NCBI GenBank assembly: GCA_963693315.1
Contig: OY856187.1
Span: 384,571,461-384,635,460, forward strand
Direction of reading: 5' to 3'
Origin: Diogma glabrata
Taxonomy: Eukaryota > Arthropoda > Insecta > Diptera > Cylindrotomidae
DNA length: 64,000 bases
Position numbers and translations under genes: made by a program. Under the pieces are notes generated by a model. That model worked only from the letters and a program-made list of their open reading frames with translations, made no database searches and was not told the origin of the DNA. Below, piece by piece: positions 37,032 through 48,952 of the stretch (position 1 is the stretch's first letter; the number at the start of each line of letters is the position of its first letter).

Positions 37032-37066
37032 CTAGCTGGACCCGACCACGCGTTGCAGTGGCTTAA

Positions 37067-37286
37067 GCCGCAATTAGACTATTGCAGAACTCTGCAATAT
37101 TTCTGCAATAGTCGTGCGATGGTAGTGTGTAAAATATTCATTGCAGAAAAGTTTGGCAATGAACTCATGGCAATACATTGCAATGAGTCATTGCAATGAG
37201 TTCATTGCCAATTTTTTCTGCAATGAATATTTTACACACTACCATTGCAGAAATATTGCAGAGTTCTGCAATAGTCTAATTGCGGC
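37067..37286. mobile_element. Palindromic MITE flanked by TTAA, inside Helitron copy 2
   Basis: Same element as at 17,875-18,081, here 220 bp because the centre has an extra GCAATGAGTCATT-like segment. TTAA flanks are at 37,063-37,066 and 37,287-37,290. It occupies the identical position in both Helitrons, so it inserted before they were copied. Confidence 0.85.
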
Positions 37287-37319
37287 TTAAGTCTGGTTGA
37301 ATATAAAAAATAAAGAAAA

Positions 37320-38731
37320 CAAAACACTCACCTTTCTAATATGTTTTATTTCATAATACTTGAGGGTATACACTGTTTTTGTTGATTCATTGACTGTATG
37401 GTTATAGAGATTGCCTGGTTTGCCAACTCTAGAACATATAATACGCAACATATAATTGTCCATGAGAGAAACAATCGTTATCTTGATCTAAACCGTGTAC
37501 TTCCAATGTTTGGCCCTGAGCTTTGTTGATGGTGATTTCAAATGCCAATCAAATTGGGAATTGCAATCTTTTAAATTGAAATGGCATATCTGTTGGTATC
37601 ATGGGAATGCGAGGAATGAAAACATCTTCGCTTTTGAAAGCTCCATTCAAGATTGTTGCTTCTACTACGTTGTTCAATAATTTTTTTACTGTGAGTCGCG
37701 TGCCATTGCAAAGTTTTGGCTGATTGATATTACGCAACATGTTTTTAATTGCAGTACATGTGGTGGCATCCCTGGTAGATCAAGTGAATTCAAAAATTCT
37801 GTTGGATAGTTAACTGCTTCATCTGCTTCCATGACAGTGTCTACGGACTTGTATGTGACTTCCTCGCTTTGAATCTACAGAATTAAACTGTTAAGTTCAT
37901 TGACGTCTTTGTTTTTGGCTGCAAGAATGATTCGTTCACTCAGCCAATCGTGATTCTTATGATTAATTTGAATATCAGGAAATGCTTTTTCGATTAATTC
38001 CTCTTTTGACGACACTAAATTGCAGAAGTTATGAGGCAGTAAAATTCGTCCTTTTGTTAAATCAACTGGTACCTTTCCGTCACCAATTCTCAGCAATTGA
38101 TATGAGAATATCTCAGCTGATTTATCTTTTTGGAGGAGAACGCGCATGTTTGTAGTTAATTTTAACCTTTTTACGTGTCGCCACAATGTAGAATATTTCA
38201 GGCAAGCATTTATTTCATCGCTGGTGTTGATCGGGGAACTACAGGTAATGTTTGTCTGAAATCTTCTGCAAGCAATATTAATGCATTCCCAAATGGTCTG
38301 GTATTTCCAGGCAAATCTTGCAATAATCGATCAAGCGCTTCAAGTGATTTTTTGTGCGCCATTGTGCATTCATCCCAAATGATTAGTTTACATTTCTGCA
38401 ATACTTTTGCCATTTCCGATCCTTTGGAAATGTTGCATGTGGGCGTTTCAATGAATTGCATGTTTAATGGCAATTTCAAAGCGGAATGAGCAGTTCTTCC
38501 ACCTGGTAGCAATGTCGCGGCTATACCGGACGGCGCAAGAGCTAAAGCTATGCTATTTTGCGATCGAATTGCTGCTAAAATCAGTCTGATTAGAAACGTT
38601 TTGCCAGTTCCTCCTGGCGCATCTAAGAAAAAGATTCCTCCAACCCCGTTATCAACCTTTTGCATTAGTTGATCGTAAATTGTTTTTTGTTCAAACGTTA
38701 GCTTTGGAATATTTGATTGCACATACGACAA
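37320..38731 (-). pseudogene. Helitron PIF1-like helicase, C-terminal part, three breaks
   Basis: The 38,731-38,210 frame (173 aa) is intact through the first half of the helicase: LTFEQKTIYDQLMQ, FFLDAPGGTGKTFLIRLILA (Walker A), PSGIAATLLPGGRTAHSALK, LIIWDECTMAHKKSLEALDR (Walker B) and LLAEDFRQTLPVVPRS. A lost base after PRSTPA shifts the frame. The next frame, 38,186-37,875, has LKLTTNMRVLLQKD and GRILLPHNFCNLVSS and stops at a TAG. The last part, 37,740-37,330, includes ATILNGAFKSEDVFIPRIPM, a TGA after LQFPI, and INKAQGQTLEVHGL (motif VI region). All three breaks are shared with copy 1. Confidence 0.92.
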
Positions 38732-39825
38732 TTACTTCTGTAATCCTTTTATTTATGATGGATGATAGCATGCAAATTCGTATTGATGTTATCATTCAAT
38801 GGTATTGCTACACTCGAATCACTTAAATTTAATGTTTTTAAGTACTCAGAAATACAGCTAAACTTACCATCTGATTCATTGGCACTTTCATAAAAATCAA
38901 TAAGCGCAAGTTGTTAGTTAGTTATTCATACACAGTACTGTTTTATATATTTAAATTTCCCTCAAAATCTTAAGTTTTCTGTAGCCAAATGCTTTAATTT
39001 ATAACAATCACAAATAATATGCAGATCAGCTATTTCATTTATAATACTAAGAACAGATAATTAGTTACAGAAGTTATTTAAAAAAAACAGATGTTTAACG
39101 GTGGATTGAATCCAAAATTGCTTAAACAATGGTTCACCACCTGATCGTGCGATATAGTAAAAGTAAAGATATTCACATATATTATAGAGCAATGTAAATT
39201 AATTGATATTGTTACCAACTTTGCGACACAAATTTTAATAATCAGTTACTTTGATATAAGTAAAGGTGCAATCACGATTTTTTATTTTCCTGATCCATAT
39301 GTTTATTGGGAGAAATATGTAGCAAAAAGATCTATTTTGTTCAGTGTAAAATATTGTATTACAGATTGCTTCAAGGAGAATATTTTTATAGCATATGAGA
39401 ACTGCGGACATTTTTACTCCTACCGAGGACAGTCCTACCGAAAAGAGAACACGTTGCAACCTTATTGGTTTACAAATTAGATAAAATAATCTTTGCGCCT
39501 ATCACTATACGAAACTAATCGATTAAATTGAGCATGAAGTTAAAATCGACCATAAAGTTGGGTGATTTGAGAATAAAGCAGGTGAGACACTTGTAATTGT
39601 TGACAGCCTACGTTATAAAACATAAACATATGTATAACGAAAAAAAAAAAATAAAAAAAAAAAAAAAAAACTATGTAACAACCTTCCTGTATTTGAATGC
39701 AACGTTGTGTCCAAATTTCAAAAGATTCGATCAAGTACTTTCGGAAATTACCTATTTTGAACAAACGAACATTTACATTTTTATTTATATAGATAGATTT
39801 ATATAGATTTATAGATTTATATAGA

Positions 39826-41120
39826 TGATTACTCAATATATTTCGTCTTTTTATTTCCTCAGGAGTAAACTAGTTAATTTAAATAATACAATCGTTACTG
39901 TGAAACTAAGAACATATTTGTGTTTTTTTTAAATTATTTTTTGGAACTTCATGTCATCAGAGTCTAACAGTGGTGTAATTGATAGAATATCCTAATTTGA
40001 GGCTTCAAATAAATAAAAATTTTAGTCATCACGATTATCGTTAATTAAAAAAACATAATTTTTTGTTGTTTTAAAAAAAAATACACATAACAGTGAGAGC
40101 AAAGTATAAATTAATTAAATAAAATTATCTTGTTTTTAAACTGCAAATAAAAATATATACTGTTTACACAGTAAACATTAAAAAATCGTGCAAAAAAACA
40201 GTACTTGTAAAATAAATTTCGTGATAAAATGTTCAGTGATTCCACATTTTATAATCTCCAAAACAAATATTGGTCAAGCTAATAAGCAGTCTGAAGACAA
40301 AAAACGTAATTAAAGTTCCAAATACCAATTTAGATTTTCGCAATAATAAAACGGCTCTATTAAAATAATACAAAACCCGGTATTTCTGGCTAAACCCTCC
40401 AGGACGGAGCGAATGGAACCAACCCAGTCATATTGCAGCAGGTTGTAGAAATCCACAAAGATTACGAATCGAAACAATAATCAAAGAGTTCAGGTAAGAA
40501 ATAATGGTCTATACGCTCGAGGTTATCCAAAAAGCTTAAAAAATAACAAACGTGATTTTTGTGCCGGACAAGTCACTTAGTGAAGGAGGATTTTCAAAAT
40601 AAAAAGTAAAAACATCATAACTACAACCCAGAGAACTCAATCCGAATACGAAAACAATGCCTATTACAAGCAATGGAAAATTTGATATTATTCTGGTGGG
40701 GATGTTTCTATAATTAAGCTGAATAAACTAAAACCGGTAACTTAAATAAATGCATCGGCAAGCAAAAGTTTTAGGGAACACATGGAGTAGAAACAGAAAC
40801 CTTAGAGAGCGCTTTCGTATTTTTTTAACAACCTTGATCTAACTTTAACATTTCATGTTGTAAGGGATCAGATTTTATTATAAATGCAACTATGAATTAT
40901 GAAAAGTTTTAAATCGATTGCGTAAATAATATGATTGAAGTTTTTAGAAAAAATTTCATGCCAGACCTCATCACTGAAATTACTTGAGGAGATAAATTCC
41001 TTAGAAAATACTTGGAAAATATAAATCCACGTAGACAACAATGAAAATTTCATAATCCTTTAAAAAAAAATTAAAATAGTTAAAAAACCTGTTTTCAAGG
41101 AAATAACAGTTCATTTCTGT
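39826..41120. other. AT-rich region without recognised genes
   Basis: No family is recognised. 40,380-40,560 is less AT-rich and could be upstream gag/pol sequence of the gypsy relic that follows, but no motif proves it. Confidence 0.45.
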
Positions 41121-41139
41121 GCATTAGTAAATATATTTT

Positions 41140-41840
41140 ATCAGGTGTTTTTGTTGCTGATGATTCTGTTGATGATTCAAACATTGAAAGTTGCCAGTCT
41201 GCACCTAACCCTCTTCAAAATTTTGAAATATTTAATGGAACAAATGACGTAATAATTTTAAGTAACCAAAGAATGCCTGAAGAAACAAATTTAGACGAGC
41301 TCAAAGAACGAATCTTAAAACTCGTAAGATTGAGGACACACTCAACTCAGACGAAAAGACAAAAAGATTCAATTATCAAAGATATATCTTTTATAAACTT
41401 ACATACTCACTACGTTAATACACTATCAAACACTCCATCCCTTCAGAAGTAAACAATATGCTAATAAATAAAGAGATGTATAAGTTACCTAAGTGTAAAA
41501 ACAAAAAATTAATAACCAAATTCAGGACACGCAAGCCCAAGATATAATTTATCTCAGCCATTCTCTCAGCCACTCACCCCGGCTAGTAGTTCCAAAAAAT
41601 ACAAATCAAAATGAGCTTTAGAAATCCGTGTTGTAGTAGACTTTCGCAAGCTAAACAAAATCACAATAAATGATGGTTTACCAGTTCCTTGAATCGAAAA
41701 AATTGTGGACAATTAGGTAATTTTAGATACTTTTCAGCTCTTGATATCGCTAGTGGCTACCATGTGGCTACCACTATTAAAATAAGAAGAACATCCCAAT
41801 TCAGCTTTTAGTACCAAAAAAATTTTGTAAATAACACCGA
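41140..41840 (+). pseudogene. Ty3/gypsy reverse transcriptase relic, first of two
   Basis: Fragments read EVNNMLINKEMYKLP, then LVVPKNTNQNEL, then IRVVVDFRKLNKITINDGLP, then RYFSALDIASGY and EEHPNSAFSTKK. They match the gypsy/17.6-type RT order: 'RYPE..NEEVNSQI..ML', 'PIWIVPKK', 'RIVVDYRKLNEITI.D.YPLP', 'YFTALDLASGFHQI' and 'KTAFST'. Multiple stops and frameshifts are present. This is a different gypsy lineage from the intact element at 49.5 kb. Confidence 0.8.
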
Positions 41841-42400
41841 ACGAAATTAGGACCAATAGCTACGACAAGCCGTGCACGTGCGCTACAACACCATACATGG
41901 AGGAACTAAACTATGCCTGATTAATTGTCCGATTGGATTTACTGCAGAAATACCATCAAACTTTAAAAGAGCACCATCGATCTTGTATACCCCGGAATTC
42001 ATGCCAGAAGAAGTAAACAATCGATCAATAAATAAAAAAACGTGTGGGTTACCTGAGCGTTAAAAACAAGAATTTATTCACCTACTTCAAGACATGATAG
42101 TCCAAGATATAATTTCTATCAGCCATTCTCCTTGGAACGCACTCATGCTACTAGTTCCAAAAAGTGCATATGAAAGTTAACCATAGAAATACCGTGTTGT
42201 GGTAGACTTCACAAGCTAAATCAAATCACAATAAATCATGCTGTCTCAGTTCTTTGAATCGAAAAAATTTACTGACCAATTCAATTAGGTAGTTCAAGAC
42301 ACTTCACAGCTCAGCAAGAAGAAGATCATCCTAAAACAGCTCTTAGTAGCTCAGAAACTTTTTTTTGTAACCAAGTTAGACATGTTTAGAGTTTATTTAA
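41840..42400 (+). pseudogene. Ty3/gypsy reverse transcriptase relic, second copy in tandem
   Basis: A second version of the same RT segment: PEEVNNRSINKKTCGLPE, then ISISHSPWNALMLLVPKS, RVVVDFTS-like, and DHPKTALSS-like fragments. It lies in the same orientation about 540 bp after the first and begins with ACGAAATTAGGACCAATA..., also seen at 58.4 kb. The copies differ at many sites, so the duplication is old. Confidence 0.75.
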
Positions 42401-42960
42401 ATAAATTATAAATTAACGTCTCTGAATATGTAATGAAGCGCTCTTCGTTGAATATCAAGGAAGTTGCACAGCAGGTCGCGTACCTAGCGAGGTTTATTTA
42501 TAGCCCCTTGACTAGCTTCAATCGTTGGGATCGAGTAAGAAATCCTGATCCTTCAGCACAAATAATCGAAATGTACGCGAAATACATGATATATATGGAA
42601 ATGACAAAAAAAGCAGGTGAAAGAATGAGACTCTGGCGACTCCCTAGGCGAAAGAACCACGATCAGCGCGTCCAACCCTACATCTACTCCCATAATCTCA
42701 CACTCTCAGGCACACTATCACTCATATCCACATCCATGCTGACATTCATACTCACTTAAAACAATCCAATATCATTGAATGACGTTCAACGACATTTATA
42801 TTACTTATTTTTGATGATTTATAAACCGCCTATAAATTCCAAAAAAAAAAGATTTGTTTTTTTTTGGTATTAATTATTATTTTATGATTATTTACGTCAT
42901 CGGTATTTAGTAAAAAAATAACATTTTATTAGTATATTTCAGGGATAAATTGGTTGTTTT
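42401..42960. other. Spacer with an unrecognised 108-aa open frame
   Basis: 42,433-42,759 (plus) encodes MKRSSLNIKEVAQQVAYLAR... with a Ser/Thr/Leu-rich end built on a repetitive ACTC/CATC-rich stretch. There is no domain, neighbour or codon evidence to call it a gene. Confidence 0.3.
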
Positions 42961-43870
42961 AACTATAATATCAATTCAAGTTGATGCTGTAAATTGTTCA
43001 CAACATGTATTCCACCATCGTTCACTTCATTTTCTTTCCTTACTACACTGATATTTTCAATTTTATTATTTAAAACAATTTCAGTTAACAATAAATTTGT
43101 ATCATAATCTTCGTTATAATTTAATTTTGTTACAATTTCTTTCAATTTATTTTTATCATATCTATCTTTATTTTTATCATATATATCTGCGTTAATCTAT
43201 TCGTTAAATTATATGATTCATTATAATTACTATCATTATAAAAATAAACGTAAACTAATCCATTCAACTGAGTCAGTTTTATTAAATATAATATATAATT
43301 GTTGTTGATATGATTAATATGTTATTATTTACAATAAACGTAATTTGAATATCTTTAAATTGATTAGTCCATAAACCTATCAATGATGTAGTCGAATTGA
43401 ACATTATTATAAAATTATCGGTAATAGCTAGAAGGAATGGGTCATTATTAGAAAACAAATTTGAAAACTGCATTGATTTTATATGTGAATTATTGTCGGA
43501 TGAATTTCTCAAATGATTTAAATTAGTTGTATTATTGTAACTACTACTACAACGACTACCGCTACCATTATTTGCTATAGTATTCATAGTGGTTGTTGAA
43601 GAGGATGAAGTTTCAGTTTTAAATCAAGTTATTTCCTTTAATACTACGTAGGTTGGTTTTAGATTTAAGATAATATTCTTTAATTGATGAGTTTGTAATC
43701 TATTACCCACTACTATTACCATCAATCCACTATTTACGCAAAATCGAATCTCAACATCGCTTATGAATAACCACCTTTCTTTTTTTAAAATTAAATTCAA
43801 TTATAATATCAGAATCTACAAATAGTGGCAAATCTTGATTTGATGTGATGGAAATAATCGAAAAAAAAAA
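42960..43870 (-). other. Asn-rich decayed reading frames of unknown origin
   Basis: Read on the minus strand, three consecutive pieces look related by frameshift: 43,587-43,282 (MNTIANNGSGSRCSSSYNNT...; 101 aa), then a different-frame stretch LNGLVYVYFYNDSNYNESYN, then 43,145-42,963 (MKEIVTKLNYNEDYDTNLLL...; 60 aa). Upstream, 43,870-43,760 reads ITSNQDLPLFVDSDIIIEFN. Together they suggest one Asn-rich protein of about 250-300 residues with two or three frame breaks. I recognise no domain. AT-rich DNA alone yields Asn/Ile/Tyr-rich frames, so chance is possible. Confidence 0.3.
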
Positions 43871-43984
43871 CAGGTTGGACTTCTAAAATAAAATAAATGG
43901 AGGTAGTCTTTGCTACCAATGATAACCGTAAACATCATTGTTGCATAGAATGAAACTCATTCAATCTAGCACATTATCCTCAGA

Positions 43985-44085
43985 CTCATACGCGCATGCA
44001 CCACATGTTCTCACACAAGCACTTTCTCGTCCACACATATACACACTCGCACTCATACACCCGCATGCACATCCATACTCTGGTA
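43985..44085. repeat. CA/CACT-rich low-complexity tract
   Basis: An irregular run of CACAT, CACAC, GCATGCACA and ACTCATAC motifs that produces a Cys-rich minus-strand frame (44,164-43,961) by composition alone. Confidence 0.6.
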
Positions 44086-44164
44086 TAGGTAAATAATAAA
44101 AAAAAAATACTGAAAAATGACTCACCACATGGCTGATAACCGGTCCCCGTCTTTCAGCCTCCAC

Positions 44165-46450
44165 ACTTAGTCCTGCATAATATAGTGTATTGATACCAAT
44201 TCATAACACACCCATACAGAAGATGGTGTATGATTCGGTTGTCTTTCCTTTTTTCTCGTTCACTTTCCAAATTTGCCGGATGGCCCCCCGTTATTTTTGG
44301 TTCGATTTCGACCAAATCAACAAGCCCCTAGTTTCCCTTTTCTCTTTTTGATTTGCCGACCACTATATAACAATTTTCCACTCAACCTCAAGTGGCGTTA
44401 CTGTTGGGTTGATTAGTTGTAAGAAATTGCACACCAATTTAATTTCATAGAATTTTATTTTATTTTATTTTTGAATTTATTGAAAAGTAACACGTAACAG
44501 GTAATTTAAAAAAAAAAAATATAATAACTCAAGCAAATAACCCCTTTAGTTACACTTACAGTTTACATTAATTTAACTATCAATTAAATTTGCTTCCTTA
44601 TTTAATAATCGAGCTACTTATCATAGTCCTACTTTCACAAAGGTTATATCTTCTTAATTATTATTTTTTTTGGTTTTATTTATCACCCACAATTTGAAGG
44701 TAGTGAATTTACTTCTATTAGCATATACTAATAATTAACACTAAACAGCGTACTTAAAAAAACTCAAGCCAATATCCAATTGAGTTACAAGAAAAAAGTT
44801 TATATCAATTTTTCTACCAATTGAATTTGCTTCCTTGTTTGTTAATCGAGCTAATTAACTTTGACCTAAATTCACCAAGGTGTTCTCCATAATCACCGTT
44901 AGCATTAAAGTTATGATTGGAGATTTCTAGTAGAACCGATTTTAAGCATGCAAATTTGACTAGTTATCACTCACTATATACCGAGAGAAGTTTTTCGGGG
45001 GATTCTAATTGAAATTTGTTTAACAATTTACGCAAAAAAAAAAATTGCACTATGGAAGACTTATGGTAATAACAAAATTGATTTATAACACTTTGGCTTG
45101 GTATCACAAGATAGTTTAACATTTATCACAAATTAAATTAACACTAATCATCAAATAAATTAACATTAATCTCAAAGAAACAATTTAATTAAAGTCAACA
45201 AATAAATTTGTGACTTTTTTAACATTTTTAATTTTGTACCACGATAGAGATGTCATAAAACAACTGAACAGCTGTTGTTTCAAAATGACACAACATAATC
45301 GACTCCGGGTCACAATAGAATAATAAAAATATACGAGAGTTTACGTGCGTAGTACATTTAGATTTCTTTTTAAATTAACTTGCACGGCACCAACATATAG
45401 AATTTTTTTCTTCCTTTAATTTAAATTGGTGGGACAAACATATAAAATTTTTTGTAAATTTTTCTAAATTAATAAAAGAAATTGCACTAATTGAACTAAG
45501 TACTTTACGAATTCAAGCCAATTAAAATTTTTCATTACTTAAGTTAACAAAGAAAAACGTGAATTCAAAAGTGATTCCACCAATTTTGATGTTCATTAGA
45601 CAATTTTTAAAATACAAAAAAAGACCGAAGCTAGCTATCGCGTTCTATTTATGATCAGTTAACGCCGTTTCTTTGTTTATTCCCCAATAACGAATCGATA
45701 AAGTAGTTTCTTGGGCAATTCCATTTTCGTTTCATCGTTAGTTATTACACTCACCAAAGAAAATTGGCCATTAGTTTGTACTTGAAATTTGAAAAGATTT
45801 TTTTTTTTTTAAATTGAAACATCGTTTACGAAATAATTGCATAAATTATACCTGCAAACATCGCGATCAGAGATTAACGATATTACACAATCGTTTTTTT
45901 CTGACAATTTACAGCAATTAATGAATTTTAATTAAACACAGGAGACTATTATTAATGGAAAGACGATGGTAGGAAAACTATATAGTTATAGCGAAACTAT
46001 GAATACAATTTGGAAGAAAGAAATTCACATTTGAGAAATATCACACAACTATTTTTCTGACAATAAATTTTTGTGGCGAAAACTATAACAAATGATGACC
46101 ATGGATTGAGTATAATGAAAAACGACTATTAAAATTTACGCGTGCGCAAATCCGAGGCGTATGTGATAATAGTGCATGTCTAAATCCGGGAATTAGTTTA
46201 GCTTTCAGAAAAAGTTGATTGTTTGCTCTCAAAAAATAGAGTTAATGTAAAACAAAACAAAAACTATTAAATCATAAACCAATTTTGGCCATTAAGACAT
46301 TAGTTAAATTGTGTGATTAAAACGATAGTGATTATAATAAAGTTTAAAGCTATTGTTAGGAAATACGGGGTAATACCTTGAATGATTTGTTTGTGCTGTC
46401 CACCCAGCTGATAAGATTGATAAAAACCATCGAGCAGCTCTCTGAATTCA
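44165..46450. other. Region without recognised genes; 44.2-44.45 kb promoter-like
   Basis: 44,220-44,420 is less AT-rich, with GATGGCCCCCCGTTATTTTT and CCGACCACTATATAACAATT, the latter TATA-box-like. It could be part of a solo LTR, but I found no matching partner. The rest (44.45-46.45 kb) is AT-rich and shows short diverged duplications (for example AATTGAATTTGCTTCCTT near 44,583 and 44,819). Confidence 0.4.
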
Positions 46451-46479
46451 AAGATAAATCAACAATCAACAAATTCTTT

Positions 46480-48850
46480 CAATAACTGTTAGGTAACTGT
46501 TAGGAAAATTTTCTGTTAGGTACATCTGGAATTTTTAAAATAATATTTTTAATAATATTAGTGTCTTTGAAAGTCCACGGTAACAATTCATAACGGCTCC
46601 ATCAATTACTAGGCTACGACATAACAAATTCAGAACAGAAGATACTATGCAAACTGTGGTTTGTCTAAGAAATTGGTGAAAAGGGACTAAAAAAAGTTGG
46701 GAATTAAAATATCAAGGAAAACCCATAGGGTAAGGAATTCCAAAAATAAGAAAAACGGGTGAATAAATTGCGTTGAAAGGCCACAGTTTTACATTTTGTT
46801 ATTTGAACGGTGAAATAGTGGGCCATTGCTGATGGTCTGTGAAGAGTAGTCATTCATAATCTATTTGTAGAATATCGTCAAATCAACGACATTTTCTCTT
46901 TGCTGTAATGGATCAAGCTCGTCGGTAAGATTAGAATTGCCGATCAATTTATTTGCTTTCCGTTAGATAGGTTTAGATATTTTATAGAGTTTTTGTATGC
47001 TCCACCCCAGATGTGAGAACCGTACTCTATGCAGTGACGAATAAATGACTTCTATATCCAAAAAAGCTGTTAGCAGTATGGTAAATTAATGATACTCATT
47101 ATTTTACAGACACATCCTTAATACAGTTGAATCATTACAACTACTTACAAGTTTTCGTATAAAAAAATTGGCCGATCGCCTAGATCATAATAAATTGGTT
47201 ATCTGATTAGTTGAAAAAAAAATAACTAATTGTAATGATTCTAATGCATTAAGGATGTGTATGTTAAATAATGAATATTATTAACTTAATATACTTAATA
47301 AAATAGTAGTGTCTTGAGAATTCAATCGAAAAACTCTAAAAAATTATAGTTAATATATTTTTGAACACTTTCGTATAACCGACAAGATGGATATTGGTCT
47401 GTAATTACTTGTGTAGTTTTTTTTCTTTTTTTTTTATACAAACCAAACGCTAGCAAACTTCCACATGTCACGACATATGCCTTTCTTGTACGATAGATAG
47501 AAAATTTGTGTGAGAATTGTTGCTAGCTCTCTAGCAAAAGTTTTCAATATGATGGGAGGGATATTATCAGGGCCTGATGATTAATTAGAATTTATTTGCA
47601 AAAGCATCTTACGTATGACATTTTTGTGAAAGATGATACGCTTCATTTTGTACGGTACCTTAGGAATTAGCTTTGACTGGAAATTCAAGGCAGCTAAAGT
47701 TTATTTTTCAGAAAAAAGTTTTCCATAAAGATCAGATTTCCATAAGATTGTTGAGTGAAATTGTTGTGCACTGCTTTATCGAGAGCCCGTAAGATGCTCA
47801 ACAAACCTCGCTGTTTTCGTTGAACTATAGCGATTTTTTTTTTTGTTTGTCAATAACTGACACATATTTCTGGCAAATTTACATTCCCACATGGTTTTTG
47901 AATTGCTGGTGTTAATGTTATAACGAACACACAATTGTTTTTTGTTTAATTGCCTCTTTGCATTTTTTGGTGAACCAAGAGTCTACTCTCGGGATAATCA
48001 AATTATTTGGTATAAATTTACGCATCCGTGCCAGTAGAACATCAGAAAATATCACAGCAGCCTTATTTGGATCCCTTTCAACTAAGCAAGTTTCTTTCCA
48101 TCGATACTATTTATAGCGACTTTTGAGACCAAACAATTCGTGGATTATCTTTAAATGGCTTGGATATTTCAATATTTAGTGTTGTTGAGATCAAATAATA
48201 ATCAGATCCTCCTATAGGCTCGTAGATTTTGAGTTTTACAATAGTCGGATCGTTTTTTAAAAATAAATCAAGATGATTTCTTTTTTGGCAAAGAATATCT
48301 GTAACTCTTGTTGGCTGGTCAATTATTTGCGTGCAGTTATGCTACAACAAACATAATTTTGCGTGTTTACTAAGTCCATCCGTTTTCGAACTGTGCTTAA
48401 GCCACTCTTTGGTGTGCTCATTAAAGTCACCAAGAACAATTTACCGATACTAGGTATACGAATTGATGAGTCGAGTGCCTCTCCCAAGACAACCAGATGT
48501 TTAGAATTTTTGCATGACGCTAAATGATGAAAGAAAGTGCGCATTGTAGATGTTGAGTAACCATGATGAAAAATAAAGATGTTTGAATTACTGATGTTGT
48601 ATATCCATTATGAAAGAGTTGTGAATTATAGATGTTTCAAAAAAAAAATTGTTTTATTTATGTTGACTTAATGACTATTGCATCCAAATTCTTGATTGTA
48701 GAACGCCAGAGTTTTGTTGATCAGCTGCATTAATGATATCGTGTAAACTGTCATGTCTCGCTGTAAAAGTTCCCCAATTGAGACATGCCGAGTCCCAGCA
48801 GACAACAGGCAGCGCAGAGTTGGTAAGCGTGCGCAAATAAATCAAGTGTT
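46480..48850 (-). pseudogene. Non-LTR retrotransposon ORF2 relic (endonuclease plus RT), Jockey/CR1-like
   Basis: Read right to left in shifting frames. An endonuclease-like part at 48,544-48,100 (HLVVLGE, TPKSGLSTVRKR, then FFAKKEIILIYF and GLKSL) matches 'VLGDFNEHT..WLKHS' and 'LDLFLK' segments. An RT part at 47,970-47,330 reads ILTQIF-like, RTRKAYVVTCGSLLAF and ITDQYPSC-like, matching 'SY.KGIC.D.WK.A.V.PV.K' and 'NYRPISIL'. A C-terminal part at 47,050-46,850 reads VRFSHLGWSIQKLYKI and LIGNSNLTDELDPLQQRENV, matching 'SH.WG.A....L..IQ.RAIRLIG...LTD.L.SL..RR'. It is heavily broken and split by a hairpin MITE. Confidence 0.78.
47081..47292. mobile_element. Hairpin MITE inside the non-LTR relic
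   Basis: The arms read AATGATACTCATTATTTTAC and ACACATCCTTAATACAGTTG, and both are mirrored on the right (CATTAAGGATGTGTATGTTA and further). It is about 210 bp with arms of about 65-70 bp. It interrupts the retrotransposon's RT. There is no clear target duplication, but the outer bases are TAA/TTA-like. Confidence 0.75.
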
Positions 48851-48952
48851 AGATACTAGTGAATGAAATTGTATTATTTATTAAAGGTAAGTTCTATTGC
48901 AATAAGAGGAATACAAATGTTGACCATCATGACCATTAACCGAAATTCCATA

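Larger units (their letters stand above)
37032..39825 (-). mobile_element. Helitron copy 2, Rep deleted, better preserved
   Basis: Read on the minus strand, the 5' end is A|TCTATATAAATC at 39,825 and the 3' end is GGGTCCAG-CTAG|T at 37,032. It has the same layout as copy 1: poly-A/T tract (39,638-39,670), helicase part, TTAA-flanked MITE and terminal GCCAC/GTGG hairpin. Its 5' end has extra TCTATATAAATC-type repeats. The two copies lie in opposite orientation, about 18.9 kb apart edge to edge, and appear almost identical over 2.7 kb. It is non-autonomous for lack of Rep. Confidence 0.92.

Noticed and set aside
39540..39836. 98-aa minus-strand frame at the Helitron 5' end, and its mirror at 39,597-39,806
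   Set aside because: They run through the poly-A/T tract and the non-coding Helitron end, and copy 1 does not preserve them.
42433..42759. A 108-aa plus-strand protein gene
   Set aside because: There is no recognisable domain, the C-terminal part comes from a low-complexity ACTC-rich stretch, and the neighbours are relics.
44220..44420. A solo LTR with a TATA box (ACTATATAAC)
   Set aside because: I found no TG...CA borders, target duplication or partner copy in the window.
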